The notes below the pieces were generated by a model. That model made no database searches and was not told the DNA's origin. It saw nothing but the letters and a program-made list of their open reading frames with translations. A stretch of 64,000 nt of DNA from Natronosporangium hydrolyticum (GTDB lineage Bacteria > Actinomycetota > Actinomycetes > Mycobacteriales > Micromonosporaceae), in assembly GCF_016925615.1 (NCBI RefSeq), contig NZ_CP070499.1, positions 5,084,001 to 5,148,000 on the forward strand. The letters run 5' to 3'. Shown here in pieces: positions 18,084-27,149 of the stretch. The position numbers and the translations under genes are program-made. How positions within the stretch are numbered: the first letter of the stretch is position 1; each line of letters begins with the position of its first letter.

Positions 18084-18309
18084 GGCCACCCCCTTCACCA
18101 CACTCGCTAACGGCGGCGGTCCGCCGCCCTACAACCTACCCACTGCCCGGCGTGATCGTGTAGTCCAACGCTCCGGACGTTCCCTTGATACGCTCGCACG
18201 CCAACCCGGCTCGCGCAATCAGCCGCGACGAGCAATCGTGGCCGTGCCGTCGGCACAGTTGGCCGGGCGGTGGATCTACTCCGGCCCGCCCCCACGCGGC
18301 GGCGACGCC

Positions 18310-18738
18310 ATGGCAGCATCCTCGGACATGAAACTGTTGCTGAGACTTCTCATCAGCGCGGTCGCCCTCTGGGTAGCGGCGCTGCTCTTCTCCGCCAACA
18401 CGATCTCGTCGGTCTTCGGGGTCGACACCCGGATCACGCTCACCGACGAGCAGTTCAGCGCCGGGTGGTTCGGCACACTGGTGCTGGTCTCGGTGATCTT
18501 CGGGGTGGTCAACGCGGTCCTGCAACCGATCATCCGAACAATCGGCTGCGCCGCGTACACGTTGACGCTCGGGCTGATCGCGATCGTGGTCAACGGCGCA
18601 CTGCTGTTGCTGACGGCCTGGATCAGCGGCGTCTTCGGGATCGGCTTCGAGGTGGAGAACTTCCTCTCGGCGGTGCTCGGGGCGCTGGTGATCGGGGTGG
18701 TGAGCTGGCTGCTGAACATCTTCGTCCGGGCAAAGTGA
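18310..18738 (+). CDS. Phage-holin-family membrane protein (4 TM)
   Basis: 142-residue membrane protein of the PF04020-like 'phage holin' family, common on actinobacterial chromosomes and not phage-borne. Four hydrophobic segments are visible: LLLRLLISAVALWVAALLF, FGTLVLVSVIFGVVNAVLQP, YTLTLGLIAIVVNGALLLLT and FLSAVLGALVIGVVSWLL. The motif VVNAVLQPIIRTIG between segments 2 and 3 is characteristic. The ATG at 18310 or the one at 18328 (MKLLLRL) could be the start; neither has a strong ribosome-binding site. Confidence 0.82.
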   Translation: MAASSDMKLLLRLLISAVALWVAALLFSANTISSVFGVDTRITLTDEQFSAGWFGTLVLVSVIFGVVNAVLQPIIRTIGCAAYTLTLGLIAIVVNGALLLLTAWISGVFGIGFEVENFLSAVLGALVIGVVSWLLNIFVRAK

Positions 18739-18756
18739 GGTAGGCCGAACCGCTGG

Positions 18757-18782
18757 GCCGCTCCGACCACGGTCGGGGCGGC
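18757..18782. terminator. Bidirectional hairpin terminator
   Basis: GCCGCTCCGACC and GGTCGGGGCGGC form an inverted repeat with a single mismatch, between the convergent holin-family gene (stop 18738) and the IclR gene (stop 18801). There is no U tract, as usual in actinomycetes. Confidence 0.6.
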
Positions 18783-18800
18783 TCCGCCGGTCGCACCGAC

Positions 18801-19664
18801 TCAGGACTCGCTGGCGTCGCCCGACGATGGCGGTTCCGGTTCGGGCGGCGACTGGTCGACGTCGCCGCAGAGCAACGGGGCCAACCGCCGGGCTGTCGCC
18901 TGTAGACGGGTCCGTAGCTCCTTCGCCGAGTGCATGAAGTCCCGCAGGGGCAGGGAACACCCCAGCACCGCCAACTGATCCAGCGGTCCGTCGCTGATCA
19001 CCGGCACCGCGCCGCAGGCCACCCCCGGCCGGAACTGCCCGGTGTCGATCTGCATGCCGCGTTTCCGGCCGGCGGCCAGGTCCGCGTCCAGCGCCAGCGG
19101 GTCGGTCACGGTGGCCTCGGTGAACGGCCGCATACCGGACTCTTTGAGGTAACGCTCCCGGCGATGCGGCTCCAGCAGTGACAGCATCGCTTTGCCCATC
19201 GCGGTGGCGTGCGCGGCGTCATCGAAGCCGGGGACCAGGTCCTCCAGCCACGGCGAGTACGGGCCCTCGACCACTGCGGTAACGGTGACCCGGCCGCCGA
19301 CCAGTCGGGCGAGATAGTGGCTGTAGCCAGATTCGACGACGGCCCGGCGCATCGCCAGCGTCACGTGGTCCGGCCCGCGTAGCGAGCGGGCGAGGTCGCG
19401 AAACCGGTCGGAGACCGCCGGCCCCATGGTGTAGTTGCCGACTTCGCCCCGGATCAGGTAACCCTCGTAGACCAACGTACGGATCAGGTGGTACGCGGTG
19501 GTGGGGTTCATCTCCAGCCGCCGCGCCATTTGTTTCACGCTCAGGCCGGGCTCGGATCCGATTATCTCCAGCAGTTGGACCGCCCGGCGGACACTCTGGA
19601 CCAGATCACGAGGCGCTGGGGCGCTGCCCCGGCCGCGTGGTCCGGTCAGCCACTGTTCGATCAC
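18801..19664 (-). CDS. IclR-family transcriptional regulator
   Basis: 287-residue DNA-binding regulator. The N-terminal winged helix-turn-helix spans VRRAVQLLEIIGSEPGLSVK to TTAYHLIRTLVYEGYLIR, and the C-terminal effector domain includes HYLARLVGGRVTVTAVVEG, AHATAMGKAMLSLL and GVACGAVPVI. The start at GTG 19664 has a GGGAGG ribosome-binding site 6 bases upstream. It is transcribed divergently from rarD across 82 bases, so rarD and the MFS gene behind it may be its targets, though this is inference. The C-terminal 25 residues are acidic and Pro/Ser-rich. Confidence 0.9.
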   Translation of the reverse strand: MIEQWLTGPRGRGSAPAPRDLVQSVRRAVQLLEIIGSEPGLSVKQMARRLEMNPTTAYHLIRTLVYEGYLIRGEVGNYTMGPAVSDRFRDLARSLRGPDHVTLAMRRAVVESGYSHYLARLVGGRVTVTAVVEGPYSPWLEDLVPGFDDAAHATAMGKAMLSLLEPHRRERYLKESGMRPFTEATVTDPLALDADLAAGRKRGMQIDTGQFRPGVACGAVPVISDGPLDQLAVLGCSLPLRDFMHSAKELRTRLQATARRLAPLLCGDVDQSPPEPEPPSSGDASES

Positions 19665-19746
19665 CGCAGCACCTCCCAGGTGACCTCCACCATAAAGAAA
19701 CGACACCGTTGGGCGACACCCTTCGATCGGCCGTACCGTCTGGCGA

Positions 19747-20706
19747 GTGAGTGCGCTGCAACGGGGGTACCTTTTTGGACTGGCAGCGTACGGATTGTGG
19801 GGTTTCGTCCCACTCTATTTCAAGCTTCTCGAACCGTCCTCCCCCCTGGAGATCCTCGCCCACCGGGTCGTGTGGTCGGTGCTCTTCCTCGCCCTGGTCC
19901 TGCTGGTAATCCGCGGCTGGAGCACCCTACGAGGCTTCGCCGGTCAACCACTGGCAGTGGCGGGTCTCACACTCGCGGCGATCCTCATCGGGCTGAACTG
20001 GGGCACCTTCATCTACGGCGTCGCCACCGACCGAGTCGTCGAAGCCTCGCTCGGGTACTTCATCAACCCGCTCGTCACCATGCTGCTCGGCGTGCTGGTA
20101 CTACGGGAACGACTCACCCCGGCGCAGTGGACCGCCCTCGGCGTCGGCGCCGCCGCAGTCACCGTGCTCACCATCGACCACGGTCGACTGCCGTACATCG
20201 CGCTGATCCTCGCGGGCAGCTTCGGCTGCTACGGCCTGCTCAAGAAGCAGCTCGGCCTACCGGCGGTCTCTGGCCTACTGGTGGAGTCGAGCATCCTGGC
20301 CCTGCCGGCGCTGGGTTTCCTGTGGTGGCTCTCGGCCCAGGGGGAGGCGACCGCCGGCACCGCCGGGGTCGGGCACCTGATCCTGTTGCTGCTGGCCGGG
20401 GCGATCACTGCGGTCCCGCTGCTCTTCTTCGCCGGAGCGGCCAACCGGATCCCGCTCACCGCCCTGGGGATCCTCCAGTACCTCGCCCCGACCCTGCAGT
20501 TCCTCCTCGGCGTGCTGCTCTTTGCCGAGCCGATGCCGCCGACCCGGCTCGCCGGCTTCGCGCTGGTCTGGCTGGCGCTCGCCATCTTCACCGCCGATGG
20601 TCTGCGCCGAGCCCGGCAGCGCGCCGCCGCGACCGCGGCGCAGGCCAAGGCCGACGCCGAGACCGTCTGCACCCCCGAAGCCCCCTCCGCCGACGTGCAA
20701 CGCTGA
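19747..20706 (+). CDS. rarD: RarD-type EamA-family transporter
   Basis: 319-residue transporter of the drug/metabolite superfamily with about ten hydrophobic segments. The opening GYLFGLAAYGLWGFVPLYFKLL and LEILAHRVVWS are characteristic of RarD, as is NWGTFIYGVATDRVVEASLGYFINPLV. RarD proteins are named for chloramphenicol sensitivity, but their substrate is unknown. The GTG start at 19747 begins the first helix directly. The C-terminal ~30 residues are hydrophilic (RARQRAAATAAQAKADAE). The MFS gene begins 4 bases after its stop, so the two form an operon. Confidence 0.93.
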   Translation: MSALQRGYLFGLAAYGLWGFVPLYFKLLEPSSPLEILAHRVVWSVLFLALVLLVIRGWSTLRGFAGQPLAVAGLTLAAILIGLNWGTFIYGVATDRVVEASLGYFINPLVTMLLGVLVLRERLTPAQWTALGVGAAAVTVLTIDHGRLPYIALILAGSFGCYGLLKKQLGLPAVSGLLVESSILALPALGFLWWLSAQGEATAGTAGVGHLILLLLAGAITAVPLLFFAGAANRIPLTALGILQYLAPTLQFLLGVLLFAEPMPPTRLAGFALVWLALAIFTADGLRRARQRAAATAAQAKADAETVCTPEAPSADVQR

Positions 20707-20710
20707 ACAG

Positions 20711-21901
20711 ATGACCCCGACCCGTACCGCCATCGCCGCGGTCACCACCACCATCGCCTGCGTGGTGCCGGTGTTCCTGGTCGGCGGCCTGGCGGTGCAG
20801 ATCGGGGCGGAGCTGGACTTCAGCCCGGCCGGCCTCGGCCTGGCGGTCTCGGTGTACTTCGGGGTCAGCGCCGTCACCTCGATACCGGCGGGTGCGCTGG
20901 TGGAGCGGTACGGCGCCACGGTCACCGCCCGCAGTGGGGTAGTGCTCGCGGTCGCCTCACTGCTGGCAATCGCCGTCGCCGCCCGCAGCTACCCGGCGCT
21001 GGTGGCGCTGCTCGCCGCCGGCGGCGCGGCGAACTCGCTCGGCCAGCTGGCGGCGAACACGATGTTGGCCCGCGTCCCCGCCCGCCGACAAGGACTATCA
21101 TTCGGGATAAAACAGGCAGCGATTCCGGCGGCGACCCTGCTCGCTGGCGCCTCCGTACCGGTGATCGCGCTGACCATCGGGTGGCGATGGGCGTTCGTCA
21201 TCATCGCCGGCGCGGCAGCCGGTGCGCTGCTGCTCGTACCACCTGCCCGGGCCCTGCCCGCCGCCGGAGCGCGCCAATCAGGCGGCGGGGCCGAGGCCGC
21301 GCCCCGGGCGACAGCCGCACTGGTGGTCATCGGGGTGGCTGTCGCGCTCGGCGCCGCCAGCGCTGGCGCGCTAGGGGTCTTCCTGGTCGACTCGTCCGTC
21401 AGCCAGGGCCTCACCAGCCCGGCCACCGCCGGCCTCGCCCTCACCCTCGGCAGCCTCGCCTGCCTCACCGGCCGGGTGGCCGGCGGCTGGCTCGCCGACC
21501 GGCGCGGCGCCCACGGCGACGTCACCACCGTCGCCGTCCTCCTCGCGATCGGCGCGGTCGGCCTCGGCCTGCTCGCCGTCCCCGGCCAGCTGGCGTTGGT
21601 GATCGGCGTGCTGCTCGGCTTCGGCTTCGGCTGGGCCTTCCCCGGCCTGGTCAACTTCGCGGTGGTTCAGCTCCATCCGCACGCGCCGGCCGCCGCCACC
21701 TCCATCACCCAGACCGGGGTGTACGCGGGCGGCTGCTTCGGGCCGCTTATCTTCGGCGCCGCCGCGGCCGCCGCCGGCTACCCGGCCACCTGGCTGGGGG
21801 CGGGCGTGGCGATGCTCGTCGCGTCAGCGCTGATCCTGCTCGGCAAACGACTGCTCCGCAGCCATCGGGACCGCATCCTGGTCGCCGCCGGCAGCGGCTG
21901 A
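20711..21901 (+). CDS. MFS transporter
   Basis: 396-residue major facilitator superfamily protein with about twelve hydrophobic segments. Signs of the family are GALVERYGATVTARSG in the position of the loop 2-3 motif, the repeated GRVAGGWLADRRGAHGD in the second half, and the FGFGWAFPGLVNFAVVQ helix. The start is the ATG at 20711, 4 bases after the rarD stop. Substrate not predictable; cyanate- and sugar-type carriers have similar lengths. Confidence 0.9.
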   Translation: MTPTRTAIAAVTTTIACVVPVFLVGGLAVQIGAELDFSPAGLGLAVSVYFGVSAVTSIPAGALVERYGATVTARSGVVLAVASLLAIAVAARSYPALVALLAAGGAANSLGQLAANTMLARVPARRQGLSFGIKQAAIPAATLLAGASVPVIALTIGWRWAFVIIAGAAAGALLLVPPARALPAAGARQSGGGAEAAPRATAALVVIGVAVALGAASAGALGVFLVDSSVSQGLTSPATAGLALTLGSLACLTGRVAGGWLADRRGAHGDVTTVAVLLAIGAVGLGLLAVPGQLALVIGVLLGFGFGWAFPGLVNFAVVQLHPHAPAAATSITQTGVYAGGCFGPLIFGAAAAAAGYPATWLGAGVAMLVASALILLGKRLLRSHRDRILVAAGSG

Positions 21902-21981
21902 ACCACCGGCCCAGCTGGCCTCGGTCGGCACCGCCAGCCGGCTGGCCTCCGTCGGCGCCGGCCGATCGGCCGACCGCCCGC

Positions 21982-22983
21982 CTAGCCGGTCCGGTCGACG
22001 ATCAGATCACAGAGCGACGCCAACGTCCGGCGCGCCGACACATCCGGCAACGGCGCAAGTGTGGCCCGCGCCTGCTCGGCATACCACCGCACGGTCTCCC
22101 GGGCCCGCTTCAACGCCGCCGACTCCCGCAGCAGCCCCAACGCCTCGACAACCTGTGCCTCATCCTCGACTGGGCCGCTGGCCAGAATCTCCCGCAACCG
22201 GACCGAGGCGGCGTCGGCGTCGGTCCCCGCCTGCGCGTACAGCACCGGCAGGGTGGGCACCCCCTTGCGCAGGTCGGTGCCGGGGGTCTTGCCGGAAGCG
22301 GCCGAATCCGAGGAGATGTCGAGCAGATCATCGGAGAGCTGGAAGGCCACCCCGATCGTCTCGCCGAACTCGGCCAGCGCACTCACCTGCGCCGGCTCGG
22401 CGCCCCCGAACATCCCACCGAACCGGGCCGACGTCGCGATCAACGAAGCGGTCTTATCCGCCACAACCTGCAGATAATGGGCGATCGGGTCGTCCCCGCG
22501 CGGACCGACCGTTTCAGCGATCTGACCGTGCACCAGCCGGGCGAACGTCCGCGACTGGATCCGCACCGCCTCCGGCCCCAGATCGGCGGCGAGATCCGCC
22601 GCCCGCGCAAACAGGTAGTCACCGACCAGGATCGCGATCGAATTGGACCACCGCTGGTTGGCGCTGGGCGCACCCCGCCGGACGGCGGCCTCATCCATGA
22701 CATCGTCGTGATACAACGTCGCCAGATGAGTCAGCTCCACGACGGCGGCGGCGAGCACCAGCTCCCGCTGGGCCGCCGCGTCATGGCCGGAGCCAGCGGT
22801 CAGCTGCCCACCGACCGCGACCAGCATCGGGCGGAACCGTTTACCACCGGCGACGACGAGATGCTGAGCCGCCTCGGTGACCAACGGGTCCGCGCTGGCC
22901 ACCCCGTCCCGCAGCAATGTCTCGATCTCCTCGAGCATCGCCAGGATGGAGGACTCCAGGGCCTCGTCCGCGATGTCGAACAC
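21982..22983 (-). CDS. Polyprenyl diphosphate synthase (menaquinone side chain type)
   Basis: 333-residue trans-isoprenyl diphosphate synthase. The first aspartate-rich motif is HDDVMDEAAVRRG and the second is FQLSDDLLDI; GGKRFRPML and the SIAILVGDYLFARA segment are also typical. Residues before the first motif are not bulky aromatics, consistent with a long-chain (C35-C50) product used for menaquinone. The start is a GTG at 22983. In related actinomycetes a gene of this family lies next to nuoN; here an 11-kb block separates them. Confidence 0.92.
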   Translation of the reverse strand: MFDIADEALESSILAMLEEIETLLRDGVASADPLVTEAAQHLVVAGGKRFRPMLVAVGGQLTAGSGHDAAAQRELVLAAAVVELTHLATLYHDDVMDEAAVRRGAPSANQRWSNSIAILVGDYLFARAADLAADLGPEAVRIQSRTFARLVHGQIAETVGPRGDDPIAHYLQVVADKTASLIATSARFGGMFGGAEPAQVSALAEFGETIGVAFQLSDDLLDISSDSAASGKTPGTDLRKGVPTLPVLYAQAGTDADAASVRLREILASGPVEDEAQVVEALGLLRESAALKRARETVRWYAEQARATLAPLPDVSARRTLASLCDLIVDRTG

Positions 22984-23311
22984 GCCCTCAACGATGCCAC
23001 ACGCAGCAGAACCACCGGTGCCGGAGGTACCTCACACGGTGGTCGCAATGACGCCCACCCGCCCCACCAGCCACTCTCCGTCCTTCCCCACCACCCGGCG
23101 AAAGCTCCGGGACGCTTCACAGGCCGAGTTCGATAAGCCTGGTGTAGTTTTCGCGTTGAGCGGTGACGAAAACTCCAACTTCCAGGTCGATCTCTTCCGC
23201 CACCGTTCGCTGGGTCCGGGTGAGCGCCCGAAGGTATGTCCGTGCGTCACTGCCGGCGGTCAGTGCATCGAAGGGCTGGAGCTCTCCACCCTCGGATTGC
23301 CGCTCACGGCT
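22984..23311 (-). other. Intergenic region with an in-frame extension after the lipoprotein stop
   Basis: 328 bases with no complete gene. From 23311 to 23117 the frame of lipoprotein A stays open for 64 codons after its TGA, reading SREROSEGG-like polar residues first and then LRALTRTQRTVAEEIDLEVG and QRENYTRLIELGL before a second TGA. Only one internal GTG could start it. This may be the decayed end of a longer gene or chance, since open frames of this size are common in GC-rich DNA. Confidence 0.35.
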
Positions 23312-24442
23312 TCACCTGGTCACCTGACTGTTGTAGACGAGGTTCTGCGCTTCATCGAAGTGCGACAGATCGATTTGGTGCTGACGCGCTACGAGTCCGC
23401 GGACGTCTTCAAGCGCCATCAGATAGGTCAGCACGTCGTCGCTGGAAAGGAGGTCATGGTAAGAGATGAGCTGGTTTTCAGGATGCAATGTCTGAACGGC
23501 CGGGTCCTCCATGTCAAGCATGCCTGCCCCGCTGGCCGACCAGGTCAGCAAGTAGTGGCGGTCCGCCTGCTGCCCGCTAAGTGGGGTCCTGGCACTCTCC
23601 GCTTCGGAGATGGGATCGTCAGTGTACGAGCGACACGCCAGGAACTCGCCCCTTCCAAGCGTCTCCTCGATGGCCGCCTGGATCATCCCGTCCTCGTTAC
23701 TGGAGACGAATCTTCCGCCGGGAATTCCCGCCTCGATTCCGCCAGCTCCGGATATCCTCGCGTCGACCTCGAACGCGACCTCGATACCGCACCCTCGGCG
23801 CCGTTCAGCCACCACAATCGCCCTTGATCGGTTCTCGCCGACTCCCACCATGGATTCCAATGCCCAATGATAGTCAGCGATGCTAAGGTGCCCATCCAAT
23901 AGGCCAAGGTGTCGCAGCATCTGCCTGTGTCGGGGTAGATCCTCGTTCCGCAATGTCCCTGCAAGCAACTCGCGCTGGTAGTCTACAGCGGCGGCTCGGA
24001 AACGCGCCGCCGTTACATCACCAGAGCCGGCGAGGAACTCAAGGAAGCCTTGGCGGTCTGAGCCAGACAGGTGGATACCCACCATCCCAGTGGTGATAGC
24101 AGGATACTGGTCCTCGACAACCATGGACACAGACTCTGGGATCGTCGCCTGCCCAAAAGCGTCCATCCATACAATCGCGAGATCTACAAGAAGGTCAACC
24201 GTGCTTTGCGGAAGCGGTTCTCGGTAGCGGTTACCCTCCTCTGCCACCTGTTGCATGACCCGAATGGTCGCTGCCGCTGCTTGCTCTCCGTCTTTCTGGC
24301 GGTCCAGGCCAATGACAGCCTGGTCGATAGCGAGTTCGCGCGGATCGTCCTCCTCGGTCGTCCAGAAACAGCCGCCAGAGACGAGAAGGATGGTCAGCAG
24401 CGCCACCGCGACGGTTGGGCCGGATCTTATGCCGCTAGCCAT
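23312..24442 (-). CDS. Lipoprotein A, paralogue of the large protein's C-terminal third
   Basis: 376 residues. The N-terminus is a signal sequence with a lipobox-like end (VAVALLTILLVSGGC, Cys at residue 25), so the protein is probably anchored outside the membrane. From about residue 50 it aligns with residues ~590-880 of the large protein encoded just upstream: IVWMDAFG versus IVWMDTFG, DRQGFLEFLAGSGDVTAARF versus DRDGFLEFIAASGEGQAARF, and both contain HLG/HIG-LLDG/RLDG and LMALED/LMELED. The ATG at 24442 overlaps the upstream stop by 8 bases, so the two are coupled. Function unknown; immunity or tethering role is speculation. Confidence 0.78.
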   Translation of the reverse strand: MASGIRSGPTVAVALLTILLVSGGCFWTTEEDDPRELAIDQAVIGLDRQKDGEQAAAATIRVMQQVAEEGNRYREPLPQSTVDLLVDLAIVWMDAFGQATIPESVSMVVEDQYPAITTGMVGIHLSGSDRQGFLEFLAGSGDVTAARFRAAAVDYQRELLAGTLRNEDLPRHRQMLRHLGLLDGHLSIADYHWALESMVGVGENRSRAIVVAERRRGCGIEVAFEVDARISGAGGIEAGIPGGRFVSSNEDGMIQAAIEETLGRGEFLACRSYTDDPISEAESARTPLSGQQADRHYLLTWSASGAGMLDMEDPAVQTLHPENQLISYHDLLSSDDVLTYLMALEDVRGLVARQHQIDLSHFDEAQNLVYNSQVTR

Positions 24443-27149
24443 AGACGCGGTCTCCGTCCCGGTCCGATGTCCAGCTTCCATTATGAATCCGGTCACGCTC
24501 TTGGTCGTACATGTTTGCGTCCAGGCCCGCCTGGTTTGCTCCGCTGTCTTGGGCGTCCTCTAGCTCCATTAGATGCTGCAGGATATTCTCGTTGTTAAGA
24601 AGTTCTTGGTAGGTCTTCAAATTCCCATCAGGGCCGTACAAGGACTGGATCGACGGATCGTCGCGGTCCAAAAGGCCCGCACGGTCATAGGCCACAACCA
24701 TCAAGTAGTTTCGCTGCGATAGTGCACTTAGACGGTCGTCATTGTATGCGTGATCCTTCGCTTGCTCCAGATTGCTCCGTCCCTGCTCATCCTCTGAGGG
24801 GAAAAGCTCATCGATCGCGGAACTCACCAACGGATCCGCCACGCTGGCGAGCAGCATACTGATTCCACCGCTCTTCACGCTGCCAGCGGCCCCGACCGCA
24901 CTTAACGCCACCTCGGCGGCCAGGGCAACGCCACCCGCGCGGCGGGCATCCACGGCTGCCATCGTCTCCGTGACGTCCCGGTGGGCACTCTGCTCCATAA
25001 CGACGTTGAAGTCCGCAGCGCTGATTGCGCCGTCAAGCCGGCCGATATGTCTCAGCACCGATTCCACTGATTGCGTCCCCGGGTCTGTCAGAGCTGTGAC
25101 CAACAGCTCCTCAGAGTAGACGACGGAGGCAGCCCGGAACCTTGCCGCCTGCCCCTCGCCACTTGCGGCGATGAACTCCAGAAAGCCGTCGCGGTCGTCA
25201 GCTGACAGGTAGATGCCCGCCTGCGAATCCCGAGAGAGAACATCGGGTGACATACCAGCAGCCGAATCGGTACGAGGATGGCTGTCGTGACCGAAGGTGT
25301 CCATCCAGACGATGCCGACATCGATGACCGCGTCCTCCAAGCCCTCGGTCATCGTAAACAGGTAGTGGCTCCGACGCCCGCCGACTTCCTGCATCACCTT
25401 CATCGCCGCCTCGGCCTGTGCCACCCCATCCGGGGTACGGGCAGTGCCGCTGCCAAGGATGTCGATGGCACCCTGATCGTCGTACCAGCGTGCACCAAGG
25501 AGGCGCGGGAGGAGGTCATCGTCATCGTCATCGCCGATCAGCATGGTGGTGGCGACATCCTGGTTGCGGGCTACCAGCGACAACATGGTGCTGGCGCCGG
25601 AGTCGTCGCTGACCGCGTTGAGCAGGACCTGGTAGGGCTCATCCATGCCCAGCACCAACCGGGGGCGCATGACGATCAATCCTTGCTGCTCAATCGCCGC
25701 CAGCTCCTCCTTGACCCGCAATGCGGACTCACCCAAGGCTAGGGTGAACTCGTCGCCACCGAGCACCGTGGTACGCGAAAGCAAGCTGGCGAACCCGTTG
25801 TACTGATCCAGGCCGGCCACAGTGAAGGACCCGAGGTCCGGGCTAAAGCCGACCGGCAGGCCGAATTCGTCCACCGGCGCCCCGGTCACCGGGTCCATCC
25901 CGCCGATGTGGATCGTAACGAGATCCTGAATTGCGCGCGGCATCTTGGCCAGGTCGTCGGTCCCCCCGAGCTGCGGGTTCGAAAGATTCATGATGCCGTC
26001 AGCGACCGGAGCGAGGAATCGGTCGCGGTTCTCGGCCAGCCTGGTCTCGGCCACAGATCCGTACGGGTCAGCGGGGAGCCCGGCCATCTCCGCATAGGTG
26101 GCTTGAGTTACGTAGTCGTCGAGCGCGGCCAGGTTGTCCGCGCCCACGCCGTCGTACCAGGCGTGAAGGTAGGTCCGTTGCGCCGGGGATAGGCTGTCTC
26201 CCGCAGCGAGTTGGGTATTGATCCCAGCCAGCCGTTGGCTGCCGCTGCCGATCAGCGCCAGCCCGGCCGACCCAGCGACCAGGCCGAGGCCCCTCTCCAC
26301 GTGCCAAGCGTCGTACCTCGCCAGCGCTTTCACGACCCGCTTGTCCGCAGCGCTCAGCTCTCCGGGAAGCAGTAACGCGGCGCTGAGGAGTTCGGCTTCG
26401 GCGGGGTGGTCCTTCAGCCAGGCGAAGAGTTCGTCCTCGGTCATAGCGTCGACATCAGGCAGCCGACCGCTCCTGAGAAGGTTCCGGTATAGCAGTTCGG
26501 GATCGGTCTTGCTGAAATCGACGCTGCCGAACACTACCGGCGCAGCGATCGGCAAGGCGCCAGCCTGGAAAAGCATCAGCACCGAATCCTCGTCGTCGGG
26601 ACCGGCCGCAAGCATTCGGGCGACCCTGTCGGCGATGTCATCGAGCGTCGATTCGAGTCGGCTGACGCGATCGGTCTCCAGCTCAAGCCACAGCTGGCGC
26701 CGCGCGTGCGACAGCTCGGCCGCGTGTGCTTCCTCGTACGCCCGCGTGAACCCGTCTGGCGGCGTTGGCGGGTCATAGCTGACGCCGAAGTCACTCGCCT
26801 GGGCGTCCCGCCAGCGTTGATTCAACCCTTCGATGCCCTGGTCATAGTCGTGGATGGCGTCGCCGAACCAGCGTATTGCGCCACCCGCGAAGACCGCAGA
26901 TGCCAACCAGCGCCGGACTCGGTCGTGGATGGGCCGCTCGGCAGCCACCATCGGGACTGCTAGGAGGCCCGCCACGCCCTGCTGGGCTGGCTGGTGGGCG
27001 CCGCTCACATCGTCTCCGAGCCGCTCCACATCCCCCCCGGTTTGGGAAACCGCTTCCGCGACCAACCACACCTGGAAGGCAGAGACTGGGTAGGGATCGA
27101 ACTCGCCAGCGACGCCGCCGCTACGGCCACCTTCCCGGATCGCCGTCAC
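24435..27149 (-). CDS. Large WXG100-like-domain protein A (904 aa)
   Basis: 904-residue protein of unknown function, largely helical, with no signal peptide. The first ~110 residues look like a WXG100/EspC-type four-helix region (FQVWLVAEAVSQTGGDVERL, then a second helical pair). A helical middle follows (WLELETDRVSRLESTLDDIADRV, LPGELSAADKRVVKALARY), then a run of six Asp near GDDDDDDLLPRLLG, and a C-terminal third that is duplicated as lipoprotein A. It ends with a moderately hydrophobic stretch (VALAAEVALSAVGAAG) and a polar tail. It is transcribed divergently from the EspC-like gene at 27238. The GTG start at 27149 has GGGGGTAAGGGT upstream. An exported effector is plausible but unproven. 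Confidence 0.8.
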   Translation of the reverse strand: MTAIREGGRSGGVAGEFDPYPVSAFQVWLVAEAVSQTGGDVERLGDDVSGAHQPAQQGVAGLLAVPMVAAERPIHDRVRRWLASAVFAGGAIRWFGDAIHDYDQGIEGLNQRWRDAQASDFGVSYDPPTPPDGFTRAYEEAHAAELSHARRQLWLELETDRVSRLESTLDDIADRVARMLAAGPDDEDSVLMLFQAGALPIAAPVVFGSVDFSKTDPELLYRNLLRSGRLPDVDAMTEDELFAWLKDHPAEAELLSAALLLPGELSAADKRVVKALARYDAWHVERGLGLVAGSAGLALIGSGSQRLAGINTQLAAGDSLSPAQRTYLHAWYDGVGADNLAALDDYVTQATYAEMAGLPADPYGSVAETRLAENRDRFLAPVADGIMNLSNPQLGGTDDLAKMPRAIQDLVTIHIGGMDPVTGAPVDEFGLPVGFSPDLGSFTVAGLDQYNGFASLLSRTTVLGGDEFTLALGESALRVKEELAAIEQQGLIVMRPRLVLGMDEPYQVLLNAVSDDSGASTMLSLVARNQDVATTMLIGDDDDDDLLPRLLGARWYDDQGAIDILGSGTARTPDGVAQAEAAMKVMQEVGGRRSHYLFTMTEGLEDAVIDVGIVWMDTFGHDSHPRTDSAAGMSPDVLSRDSQAGIYLSADDRDGFLEFIAASGEGQAARFRAASVVYSEELLVTALTDPGTQSVESVLRHIGRLDGAISAADFNVVMEQSAHRDVTETMAAVDARRAGGVALAAEVALSAVGAAGSVKSGGISMLLASVADPLVSSAIDELFPSEDEQGRSNLEQAKDHAYNDDRLSALSQRNYLMVVAYDRAGLLDRDDPSIQSLYGPDGNLKTYQELLNNENILQHLMELEDAQDSGANQAGLDANMYDQERDRIHNGSWTSDRDGDRVYG

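Noticed and set aside
18310-18738. Phage lysis cassette suggested by the holin-family name
   Set aside because: No endolysin or other phage genes nearby; proteins of this family are common on actinobacterial chromosomes.
22877-23827. 316-codon plus-strand frame across 22.9-23.8 kb
   Set aside because: Antisense to the lipoprotein A gene and the polyprenyl synthase start; no ribosome-binding site and no recognisable domain.
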